From positions 1,550,001 through 1,614,000 of the forward strand of contig JARWMV010000232.1 of NCBI GenBank assembly GCA_030998015.1: a stretch of 64,000 nucleotides of DNA, read 5' to 3'. Of the stretch, positions 17,078 through 26,709 are shown piece after piece. The stretch is from Ceratorhiza oryzae-sativae. Lineage: Eukaryota; Basidiomycota; Agaricomycetes; Cantharellales; Ceratobasidiaceae. Made by a program: the position numbers and the translations under genes. Within the stretch, counting starts at the first letter, position 1. Each line of letters opens with the position of its first letter. Below the pieces are notes generated by a model. The model ran no database searches. It had not been told where the DNA came from and worked only from the letters and a program-made list of their open reading frames with translations.

Positions 17078-17999
17078 ATGTCAGAATCCCCCGTAGACGC
17101 TGATGTCCACAGCAAGCCCAAGGACTGCGTTGTAGAACACTGTTACTATGCATTCGATACGCTATACTGCGCACTCACCAAGGATGTCCCAGTCGGTGTG
17201 GAGCATCTCGAAGATTATCTGCGGGGTGAATTGTACGTCTGCCGGCCTCACATCTCCGTTCTGAAGCCGTCTGATATCCAACCCCCCCAACTTACAGCCC
17301 CCTATTCGTCACCTGGAACACGGTGTCCACCCGGCTAATGGGGGGTGTTCGGCTTCGGGGATGTATCGGCAACTTTGAGCCCATGCAGCTTGAAGATGGG
17401 CTCAAGGAGTACGCTCTGATAAGGTATTTGACTCTGCTATGCGCAGCGGTGTTGGCTAATCGGATTCCCTGGTCAGTGCACTCCACGATCATCGATTCAG
17501 CCCATTGAAGAGAGGGAGCTTCGCAAACTAGAATGCTGGTGCGCCGCTCATTAGCCTTCCTCATTCGATCATGGGCTTAACCCGAGTGGTTAGTGTGTCC
17601 CTGTTGACGGACTTTGAAGATGCAACGTCCTACCTGGACTGGGAAATCGGAGTTCATGGGATATACATCACTCTTACACTGCCCATATTACCTGCTCAAC
17701 CAACCGACGATTCTTCAGCCCCGTCACCAATGTCATCATCCGCCTTTCTGGCTCAATCCAAACCATCAGGCCGGCAACGGAAGCTCACCGCGACGTATCT
17801 TCCTGACGTCATCCCCGCGCAAGGCTGGACGAAACAGGAAGCCGTCGATAGCGCCTTGAGGAAAGCTGGATTTGACGGCAGGATTACTGAAGAGGTACGT
17901 CGGGCTGTCAAACTGCGGCGTTATCAGAGCTCGGTGGCTTCGGTCCGATGGGACAAGTATTGGGAATGGAGGCAGGGTTTGGTACACAATAGTACGTGA
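17078..17999 (+). CDS. AMMECR1-domain protein, with an apparent one-base frameshift
   Basis: A member of the widely conserved AMMECR1 family, whose biochemical role is unknown. The first exon has HCYYAFDTLYCAL. After an intron come LFVTWNT and the hallmark LRGCIGNF, then LKEYALIS. A later exon has CVSLLTDFEDA, YLDWEIGVHGI and YLPDVIPAQGWTK. The C-terminus is RWDKYWEWRQ and then a stop near 17997. With the 53-nt intron after ALI, the next exon reads the conserved SALHDHRFS. The family's next residues (PIEEREL) are in a different frame, one base short at the C run 17501-17503. So the gene may be broken, or the base may be missing from the assembly. A rescuing splice exists but would delete the conserved SALHDHRF. 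Confidence 0.85.
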
Positions 18000-18198
18000 C
18001 ATTGTATACAAACATTAATTCAATAAACAGACCGCGTCTCGATAAAGGCTCGTGGTTTTGCCCAATACACTTTCCCTTCTTCAACCCATAAACATGTATA
18101 TAGTTATCGAAATTAGAAACTATACAGTGGCTGTGACCGTTGGCAATTGGAGTCAAGAATCACGCTCACGACCACACCCAACCCAGGGCTCCATAGTT

Positions 18199-21100
18199 AT
18201 GACGAGCCCGGAACAGTTGTTCAACTTGCTTAAGCTCCAGATATACGTTCCAGATGAAGTTTTGACCCTCCCCGAACCCTCGCTTGGCGATTCTTGGATA
18301 CATAAACTCGAAGAGCTGCCGGAACGGCCAGCCGCATATTTTGGTCAAGGAAGAAGCTTAGAACCGTTGTTTTTGTCTACTCATATACTATTGGTATCTA
18401 GATGAGCAACTTCAATTCTACCTTGTTGTTACGGCACCGAGCAAGCCCGCTGGAGGACCCGGACCGACCCCACCACTATACTTGCTCAACTTTCTTGTCT
18501 ATCTTCAAGTCGCTATAGACGCTATATATGTTCCTTCTTATACGCCACCATCTGGTGGTGTGTCTCCCCGTCCGCCGACCAAGCTACGACTTCCACAACC
18601 TCCCAATGTGTCTTCGTTAAATATACCGACACACTCGTCGCCGCTGAAGAACTCGGTTAACCCGAACCGACCTGTTCCCTTGCATCCTCCAGAAACCCCT
18701 AACCCCACACCGATGATGTCGGGCGATGAAAGGATTCTAGGCAGGACTGATATGGGAGTCACTCTGCAGTCTTACTTTTGGGGAGAGCAGAATGATGGAC
18801 AGCGCAAGGTGGGCGTTCAGGACGGGAAGCCTTCGTTTCGTTTAATTTGGCTACCCGAAGAGGATAGTTGGGCTATGATCTACAGGCTTGAAGTTACGGT
18901 CGGTACGTCGCCCAATTTGGCTTGTGGTACTTGTTTGTTCTGAATGTCTGAACAGAGTACTTGAGAGTGCGTATGCAAGATCCAGTTTTGTGTTTGACAG
19001 CATCGACAACTCTACGAGACAAGCCCATGTTAGAAACTCCTCAGCGACAAGAGTTGATCGACTTGTTCAAAGCAGCTGGTGGAGTCTATGATGTGGTCAA
19101 ATCTAAAACAAACGGAAACGTGCCACCCAAAGATCGAGATGGAAGCATAGAGGACGTAATGTACGGCCTTGAAGAAGTCAATCTCCTTGAAGGTCTTACT
19201 GAAGGTAAGTAGAGGTTGCTTTGTTACTGGGTCTGAGTAGGCTGACCTTTTCCTACGTAGGTATTACGTTCACACCAGAAAATCCCGGAGACAAGCTATC
19301 TCTTTCGACTTCTCGAATGGGAACAGGCGTACGAAGGCAAGCATTTTCCCTCGCTCCTACGCCGAGTCACCCAGAGTCGTCGTCTCCGGGTAGCGTGGGC
19401 ACCACTACGGCAACGCCGTTATCAAACCGGCCCCTACCGACCCTACGAAAGGCTTTTCGTAAAACTCTGCCTACTGCTTCTGGCATCCAAGTCCGCCTGC
19501 TCCCGTCATTTGTGCCCCATGCATTCACAGACGGCGATCTTGCAAATCACGACGAAGACGCAGGCGAAGAGCATTCTGTAGTGCTAAGCGTGGAGCTCGA
19601 GAACTCTGCTGGACACAATAGTGGCTTCTTGGTCGAAAAGGTCCAGGTTAGCGTTAATGGCGAGGACTCTCAAACTCGACTTCTTGGAACCACCGAATTC
19701 CCGTTGGCGCTCCGTTCGCACGACCAGTACAATCTCCTGTATGCTGTGATGTTCATGCTACCCCCGGACCTACTCGAGCATGCACCAAGTGGACGCCCAA
19801 TGAATAGGCGAGATAGCTTTGCCCCTGTTTCTCGGGATTCTTTCATGCATAGGATAGTCACAATAGTCGTTACTGGTCGACCCTTTGATCTCGGAAGACA
19901 GGATATCTTGTCAGGAGATATTCATAATCTTGGAGTACGCACAGAGCCATTCGAGTCACGATGGCATTGTCCTCTCGACCTTGTTACAATGGCTCAACAG
20001 AATGCCCCAAGGTCTACCCGCGCCCCAAATAGCATACCACCTTCAGCAACGGTTGGGCCGAGCCGCGACGTTTATCCGGTTCCTCCTTCGCCTTTCCCTT
20101 CAGTCATGTCTCAAAAACGACAATCTGGTGCATCCCAGTCCACTGGTAATCCATTCTCCGGGCCACTGAGTAGTTCCACGCCGGACGGGTCCTCGTTCTC
20201 GTCGGTTTTCGGTAGTGCACCCGAACTTCCGAGCGCAACTGTGGCAGGCAGCAAAAGACACACGATCGCAGGTCTTGCAAGTCTAGCCGCCAAACGATCG
20301 AGTCTTCCACCAATGATCAACCAACGAGCATCCACGCCAATGATGGCTCCGCCCGCACTGTCTCTGAATTCTCCAAGATTCGTGCCCACCCCGCCGTCTG
20401 TGGCGGTGGCAGCGTCTGCAGGCTTCACCCCACCTGCTATTTCTGGGCCAGCCCATGTACAAAGCACACCAAAGGGCTCACCCACGCTGACCGGCCACAG
20501 CCTCGCTCCACCGTCGAGCGGACCTATTGGGCATACACCGGCCACACCAGCATTTCCTGCCTATCCTGATACATCTCTGCCCCCGAGCCCGCTATCTCAA
20601 GCACCAATGCAAGGTCTTATGGCGGCCATTGGGCCGTCATTGGATGGCTCACCCTCTAGGGGATCACTGGCACTGGGCGAGCCTCCAATTGGGGGACAAC
20701 GGCATAATCAATACCCACCTCCAGCCTTACAGCCAGTTCTGGTTTCAGTGTCTTTGCTATCACCTGAAAATAGCCCAGATGAACGCATATATCCCATGGA
20801 TACATTCTCCCTCGAGGTGTTTGTTTTCAACGAATCCGAAGTTGTGAGGCGATGCGAGATCAGCTGTCCGGCCCGAAAACGATGGAGACAGGAGGCGGCT
20901 GAGCGGTCGATCGACGGTAGGCCGTTTGCTGAGTTTCTACATGCACCTTATTCTCAAGTATGACTGCAGACCTACCGGGCCATCCAGCTGGGATACTGCC
21001 TCTTGAAAATCATATTCGCATTGGGTGAGTCGTTTAGCTATGCACTTTGTCGCACCAGTGTTTATATGGTTGTGCGCAGTCCGCTGCGCCCCGGGACATG

Positions 21101-21339
21101 CCAATCTGTGCGAATGAAGTTCCTTGCTGTCCAGCCTGGGGCGTATACCGTGGATACGTTGACGTTGGCGATACTGAGACTGGTTTCACTACCAATTTAA
21201 AGTACGAAAATATTTCATATCCTGAGAGTTCTACTCACGCTCGTCTAGGGATGTGATGAACGTGGTGGTACACAGGCGAGAAGAAGCAACGGTTCAGAAA
21301 CCCAATGCTTTATCGATCGCAGCAGAAGTGACCGCATGA
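18199..21339 (+). CDS. TRAPPII-specific subunit Trs65-like protein
   Basis: A Trs65-domain protein. In yeast Trs65 is a TRAPPII subunit acting in Golgi traffic. The start MTSPEQLFNLLKLQIYVPDE at 18199 is followed by a beta-rich region. A Pro/Ser-rich segment (18540-18720) and a long disordered Ser/Pro/Thr-rich linker (19990-20700) come next. The conserved C-terminal Ig-like domain has LVSVSLLSP, MDTFSLEVFVFNESE, GILPLENHIRIG, PLRPGTCQSVRMKFLA and the end VMNVVVHRREEAT. What first looked like a frameshift near 20960 disappears if a 53-nt intron (20906-20958) with a GTCGAT donor is used. The TRAPPII assignment is from the C-terminal domain; the N-terminal half is poorly conserved. Confidence 0.83.
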
Positions 21340-21552
21340 ATACCGTCACGTTTGCGCAGTAGAAATTGCACATGTCTACTTGGATACAACACAGCATAGT
21401 TAGCAACTTGATTTCCCGAATGAATGTCGCTACAATATACAAACGGCCAAACATAATTCTGCAAGTACAATATATGGGGCAAAACAAACCACACCCCGGG
21501 TAACTTTGTGTCTGAAGAGATACAAGATAATATGTTGATTATGGGTCACGAT

Positions 21553-21844
21553 CTAGCACACTAAGCATGGGCAACAGCACTGCGGAGACAGATTAGTACG
21601 TTAACGTGATCCAGGCTGGATCACTTACGAGTGCTGCCGTGCACCCCGCGCAACTATTGACAAGGATAACGTTACAACGGACCGACTTTACGAGAATCAT
21701 GAGATTCACTCACCATGCGCAACATGTGGTCCCACACCCGTCGTCGTGGCGCTCGGGGGGTCGCTGAACGTACACCATTTGAGGCTGAGCCTGGGGCTGA
21801 TATTGCTGGTGGTGTCCGTGGTGATCTGATTGTGTTTGATTCAT
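21553..21844 (-). CDS. Small Cys-rich CYSTM-type tail-anchored protein
   Basis: Three exons (21844-21714, 21653-21629 and 21579-21553) give 60 residues. A Gln/His/Pro-rich head (MNQTQSDHHGHHQQ) is followed by VYVQRPPER. The C-terminal tail is a Cys-rich hydrophobic helix with paired and tripled cysteines (CGTTCCACCAGC, then CCCPCLVC), the CYSTM pattern. CYSTM proteins are small, palmitoylated or membrane-embedded, and tied to stress tolerance in fungi and plants. The ORF was too short for routine detection. Just upstream, 21951-21886 on the minus strand codes a 21-residue Pro/Gln-rich peptide that looks like a lost N-terminus or a uORF. Confidence 0.78.
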
Positions 21845-22406
21845 TGATTCACTTGACCAAATCGACTCGTTCAGTTTGACTCACAACCTAGTGGTGTGCC
21901 TGCTGGGGAGGCGGAGGAGCATAGTACTGGGGCTGGTGCTTTTCTCCAAACATATTAGTCGAGGTGGTGGGAGGCAACAGAGGGGATGAGCTAGCGGCGG
22001 TAAAGAGCCCAGAGCCTTTTTATTGTCGGTGGGGCCACTCGGGCTGTGCGTAACTTGCCAAAAGCGGCAATCCCTGGACGGTCCCTGAATACTGCGCACC
22101 GCTTGTCATTTGTACCCCGTTGGGGGATCGGCACGAGCCGGCCTAAAGCGTTCTGCCGGGCGCCCATGCGTTGGTGGCTACTTATTGATTTTGGAATTGC
22201 TTGGCCGTTCTCAGTTCGTCTTGTCATCATTCAGGAAACAATGCATACATATACAAGAAGGTTGGAGATGTAGTCTCGAAGAGAGGGGAAAGACATGGTC
22301 AGCTGTTCGTAGCGAATACAGTGCAGATGAACGATGTAATCATGCGCTAGTATGCAGAAACTTCCGAAAAACGAAAACAAGATAAATATATCACCAGCAA
22401 TTCGTT
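21845..22406. promoter_or_regulatory. CYSTM upstream region with a CYSTM-like uORF
   Basis: Upstream of the CYSTM gene on the minus strand. It holds a 21-codon ORF (21951-21886) beginning MFGEKHQPQYYAPPPPQQ and ending at a TAG directly followed by a GT. This is the composition seen in CYSTM N-termini. The rest of the spacer shows no coding sequence and includes the 3' flank of the EH-like gene. Confidence 0.4.
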
Positions 22407-24479
22407 TCATCCAGCCAATGGCCTCCACCCGCTCGAACTCAAGTCGGGGGTGGGTGTGTCCCTATCCACATCTAATCCGCCTGTCGGACTGGTCCGACGG
22501 TATCGCCTCATTTGGTCCCGCCCGAGTCCCTCATCGTCCCGGTCCCACTCTTGCCAGTCGCCCTCTGCACCGCTTCCATCGTCCAAGTCGACGAGCGGCT
22601 CGCCTTGTTCTCCTTTGCCTCTTCTGGTGACGTATCCACGGTTGGCAAGCTTGCTCTCCGCTTTGGCTCGCACCGCATCCAGTTTTGGTTCGAGTTCCCC
22701 GGCGCGACGGCGAACTTCATCGTACAACGCATGTGTATGCGTCCGGGCGAGTGAAGCCCGACGAGAGACCGAGGCTGAAGCTGACATGGACGTCGGCGAA
22801 GGAGAGGTCGTGCGCGGTGGCGGTGGCGGCTGTGACTTTTGTCCCGATCCGATGAATTGTATGCTCTCGGGCCGCCGTCGTGGTGGGGGCTGGATAGGTG
22901 TCGAGTCTGGAGGCGGTGTTTGGCTTGGTGAGTGGTGTAGGCTCTTGGATCGGGTGGGTCGCTGGGGAGTTGGGTGCTCCGTTTGACGAGCTGTGCTCGC
23001 CGTACGCGCATGGCCATGGTGAGAAGCCGGTTTCGGCGGGAGTGGAGGTAGCGGGTCCGGCCTCGCAATAGCTACACGGTCCAGTGACGAACTCGTGCTC
23101 GACGACGGTCCAGCCGGGATCGCACCCAAACTCGGACCCAGCGAACGCAAATTAGACGAAGTCAGCTGTGCGACAGTATGGGCTACCCCCGAATGCGAGT
23201 TGGTATTGTTGTTGTAGTTCGAGCTCGCCCCCTGGCTTGTGCTGCTCTTGATTACTTCCCACGTGCGCTGCTTCTCTAGGCTGGTCTCATTCGCACGCTG
23301 TGCTCCCTTTGCAGCACGCAGCGACTGCTTTATGAGCTCACTAGGAGTTCCACCGGCCGGGGGCATGGGACTAGCTTTTGGCTTTGAGGTCGTGGACGGT
23401 TTGGGCGGTTTAACTGGTTGTTGTGGATGTCGTGGCGGAGGCAGCATGGGCGCATTGGCGTCTCTGGGTGGGAGCGGTGGTCGTCGTGGAAGTAGCGGGG
23501 GCGATTGAGATCTGACGGGGGGAGGCGCAGGCGAGTGGGAAGGTCGTCTGAATGGATTCGAGGGGGACTCGGGCAGGGCTTTGGCGCTCATCGAACGGGT
23601 CAAGTTTGTTGTAAACTTGTCTCGAATAGGACTCGCATCATCATCTGCAACGGCCGAATTAGATGCGAGTGCAGCCGCAACGAGTGCGGGAGCAAAGTTT
23701 GGAAGTGGGGGAACGGTGCCTGACAGGTGGTTGGGGGTCGCATCTCCGGGGGTCGATAGTGTGCGTCTGAATGGATTCGATGACGGTGGGTTGGGTGGTG
23801 CAGATTTGGGTATGATGGGATCACCTCGGACGGGCGAACCCGAACGGCCAGAGCTCACGTATTGATCGTCTGAACCTGATACAGGTTCGTCGGCGCAAGC
23901 TGGGACGGCCGAGGAGGATCGGGTCGAATGGGAGGAGGGAGCGAACGAAGGTTGTGGAGTGATTTGCTCTTGTGAGGGGAAACGCGCCCCGTAGGCTCGT
24001 TGAAGGGCCTGGCTGTATACTATAGTGTTAGCATCGAGTTGTACAGGTTTGAGTGACTAGACACATGCCTTGAATGAAAACCAGGTTCTTGTCAAGCGCG
24101 TGGCCGCGCTGAGCGTGGGATACCAGTCTCAGTGCTGCAAAGAACTGTCCAGCCGAAAGAACATCCGTCTGAGCCATGTTGGGATAAAAATATCGTAGAA
24201 TCTGCCGAGACACGCGTGTTTCGAGAGGTTAGCTCTACTAGCTATATGACTCCCAGTCTCATTCCCACACACACACACCTTGTCGACAACCTCTCCCTCG
24301 ACCTGGTCTCTATACCGACCTCGCATCCATCCTTTGGCAACTAGCACTGATACACTGCGCGACTCCCAGTCTTTGTCTCCGTCCTGGCCGATGCTTGCGA
24401 TATCTTCCAGCGCTGGGGGATAAGTATCATACTCGTCCGGGCTGAGCGCACTGATGTGCAGCCACAATGGACGGCCCAT
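22407..24479 (-). CDS. EH-like domain protein with a long proline-rich tail
   Basis: The N-terminal exons (24479 to about 24070) encode an EF-hand/EH-like fold: MGRPLWLHISALSPDEYDTY, then AKGWMRGR, ILRYFYPNMAQTDVLSAGQF and FAALRLVSHAQRG. After it comes a very long disordered Ser/Pro-rich region with repeated NPFRR elements (two copies near 23800 and 23545), poly-Pro runs that could bind SH3 domains, and the end GWRPLAG at 22407. NPF is the classic EH-domain ligand, so the protein could bind itself or similar partners. Fungal relatives act in endocytosis or phosphoinositide control. I would not name it further. The splice after LVFIQ is ambiguous (GC donor or a nearby GT donor). Confidence 0.7.
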
Positions 24480-24962
24480 TGGATTGTAGTGGGTGCAGAA
24501 ATAAAAGGGTGAGGAAGAAACGAGCAGAGGGTGGTGGAGGTGCGCAGGGGACCTTATTTATTGGGTCTGCCGGGTGGTGGGGGGCTTAGCGCCGACAGAA
24601 ACCTTAAGAGCCGAAAAGAGACTCGAGCGCGGGTCCGTTTATGGTACTTTTGTAATTGAATTCGCGAAATGATCGTCATCGGCCATCGAAAAAGCAATAT
24701 ACGTACAAAAACTCATATCAACGTGTTTTTTTTTCAAGGCACCCGAGCGTCATCATTTAGGTCTCAGATAGCGCTGGGTCTGCTCCAGCGATGACGATTG
24801 CAGGGCAAATTCACATGCCAGCGCTGCGGCAGGCTATGCCACAGGGCGCGGGTAGTGGCATAGACACAGATTGTTCTGTTAAGTTTACTATAACAGGGTA
24901 TATAAACGTAATGAATGAAACATCCCAAGGTAACCCTAGTTCTAACGCGAAGCAACAAATGT
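24480..24962. other. Spacer upstream of the EH-like gene, no gene seen
   Basis: Between the EH-like start (24479) and the SVIP-like stop (24963). It includes an A/T-rich stretch with a T run at 24727-24734. Reading frames here run off the SVIP-like gene's last intron and are not conserved. Confidence 0.45.
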
Positions 24963-25441
24963 TCAATCCCACTATCAAACATCACGTCAACGACCTCGGA
25001 ATCACACACCAACAACGTACTCACCCGCAATGGCTCCTCCTCCCGCTGGTAAGGCTGGTTTGTCACGGGCTTGTTGGCTTTGGCTGCGAGCTGTCCTTGC
25101 TTGGGATTGGACGCATTCGTTCCGCGCGCAGAAGCCTGAACACAGAAATATGCCTCAACATTTGAATTCTGCTCGAGGGCCTGAGAAACACTCACAGCCT
25201 TGGCCCGTTCTTCGGCAGCCTTGGCTCTCTTCTCTCTCTCATCCAGGTCGGTTGGTCGGTTGGCCTGTCCTGACGGCCGGGATTGCCTGGATGGTTGCGA
25301 TGGGTCTGGTCGCGGTTGTCCGGCCGGCTGCGTGGATGTCCTCGCAGGGGCAGCGGCAGGAGTAGAGCTAGAGGCCGACCCAAGGCGATGGTGAGTTGGG
25401 GAGTCGTTTAATGTCTTGGCGCTGCCACAGATGTTGCCCAT
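24963..25441 (-). CDS. Small lipid-anchored SVIP-like p97/Cdc48-binding protein
   Basis: Exons 25441-25196, 25135-25025 and 24971-24963 give 121 residues. The N-terminus MGNICGS fits N-myristoylation at Gly2 with palmitoylation at Cys5. A Ser/Ala/Pro/Gln-rich spacer follows. Then comes REKRAKAAEER, an exact match to the VCP-interacting motif (R-X5-AA-X2-R), continuing into AASARGTNASNPKQGQLAAKA. The last exon is only nine bases and ends the protein LRWD, like the LRW ending of animal SVIP. SVIP is also myristoylated and inhibits ER-associated degradation by binding p97. The match in layout is strong; the function is inferred. The first intron (25195-25136, 60 nt) has no stop, so its retention keeps the frame open. 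Confidence 0.75.
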
Positions 25442-25747
25442 ACTGCTGAGGAGGGAGAGAGGAAGATGGAGGACAAGCCGCCAGCGCCGATCATTTCGTG
25501 AGGTGGCACGTGATGATGGGCTTGTCAGCGGGGGAATGAGCTTTCTTGGTTACCGGATGAAGTATATTGAGCTTGGCAAACAGTGTATAAAGACACTGTG
25601 TAAACAAAAAGGTATCACCGGCACAGTCGCACAGTACAGAAGGGCAAGAAACAACAACAAAAGCTGTCACAGTAATCAGAATAAGTTCAACCACAAGCAA
25701 GTGATGGTGTATTCGGGGGTATCTACGCAGGGCGGCGAGATGGGCTT
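25442..25747. other. Spacer upstream of the SVIP-like gene, no gene seen
   Basis: 306 bp between the SVIP-like start and the GPI-type gene's stop. Presumably it holds the SVIP-like promoter and the neighbour's 3' UTR. No conserved frame was found. Confidence 0.45.
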
Positions 25748-26506
25748 TTAGAATACGGTGGCAGCACCCACGAATACGCCGCCCACCACAGCGAGAAGGG
25801 TGGCAAGCAAAGGGAATGACAGCACCCAATCAGCACGCAAGCCCAGTGAAGCGGCGTTGGAGCTAGAACAGATAATCAGCGGTATGGTAGTGACTGGGAG
25901 TAGACAGGCGTACTGCAGAGCTTGACTCGATGCGCTCGCGGCAGCCGAGAGCGCAACAGAGTAAGCAGATCCGGCAGCGTTGGTTGCGATGGAGTAGTAG
26001 GTTCCTGCGATACTCGAGTCAGCATGCAATACACACGAAAGAGCCATAAACGTACCTTGCGCCGTTACAAGAGTGTAGAGAGATCCTCCAGCACCTACAA
26101 CGCCAAGGCATGAGTAAGCCGCAGCATTGCAAGGCGTTTGACTCACTGGTGACATGAGTGTAGGCATTTCCAACGGCTGAAGTGGCTTCATTGCCCACAC
26201 TTGCAGCAATAGACGTTGCCTCGCTGATTGCGCTTCCTAACGCACTGGTTGCACCGGCTATCGCAGTTCCGGCTATAACCCGAGTGCCGTCAGAAACAGG
26301 ATTCAGGATCAATCCGTGTTCGCACCTTCAGATGTGATCGAGTTGAAAATGGATCCAACTGGGGTTAAACGGTACGTTAGCGTATGTCATCCCTGGTGTG
26401 GACAAAACGTACTCGGGTCCTGACGCTTCTCGACGGCAATGGGCTCTGCCAAGACAGCGAGCAGAGCGATGCAAAAGATGCAGAGTGCGAACAAGCGGGC
26501 GGCCAT
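25748..26506 (-). CDS. Secreted Ala/Ser/Gly-rich protein with GPI-type tail
   Basis: The signal peptide MAARLFALCIFCIALLAVLA is followed by EPIAVEKR, a dibasic site fitting Kex2 cleavage. Several small exons then code imperfect Ala/Ser/Thr/Gly-rich repeats (SALGSAISEATSIAAS; NEATSAVGNAY; TNAAGSAYSVALSAAASAS). The C-terminus has a small-residue site (SSSNAASLG) followed by a hydrophobic stretch ending GVFVGAATVF at 25748. This is the layout of a GPI-anchored cell-wall or surface protein. There is no family I recognise. Exon edges are approximate. The start at 26506 lies 203 bp from the Ctf4 start on the other strand. Confidence 0.7.
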
Positions 26507-26620
26507 AACAGCAAAGGGGGAGGGGGGGATGGCCCAGCTAGAGAGGGAACACAGGCAATTTATGAGAGTCTCGGAAATGACGTCGCTGAGCACATGTCAC
26601 GTGAGAGCGCGGCTGTGCAG

Positions 26621-26650
26621 CGGCGCGTTTGGCGAGACGCGCGCGTTGCA
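26621..26650. promoter_or_regulatory. Candidate E2F/MBF-type G1-S element before Ctf4
   Basis: About 60-90 bp before the Ctf4 start there is a GC-rich cluster with GCGCGTTTGGCGAGACGCGC. TTTGGCG resembles an E2F/SBF-MBF core, and two ACGCG/GCGCG words resemble MCB elements. Replication genes are commonly G1/S controlled this way, but the match is by eye only. Confidence 0.35.
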
Positions 26651-26652
26651 TC

Positions 26653-26705
26653 TGCCGACGCCGACCGCCGCACCGCCGACACCGACCGTCGACACCGACC
26701 GCCGA
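26653..26705. repeat. Imperfect short tandem repeat (GACACCGACCGC type)
   Basis: Four to five degenerate copies of a roughly 12-nt CCGAC-rich unit directly before the Ctf4 ATG (26710). They lie in the presumed 5' UTR or core promoter. Confidence 0.6.
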
Positions 26706-26709
26706 GTGC

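Noticed and set aside
20900..20970. Apparent frameshift near the end of the Trs65-like gene (the exon stops at PYSQV while the next conserved block is in another frame)
   Set aside because: A 53-nt intron 20906-20958 with a GTCGAT donor and TTCTCAAG acceptor restores frame and joins AAER to MTADLPGHPAGILPLENHIRIG-type sequence, so no mutation is needed.
24020..24070. GC donor in the EH-like gene after LVFIQ
   Set aside because: A GT donor and an alternative acceptor a few bases away give an equally plausible protein (FIQGIQALQRA), so it is unresolved.
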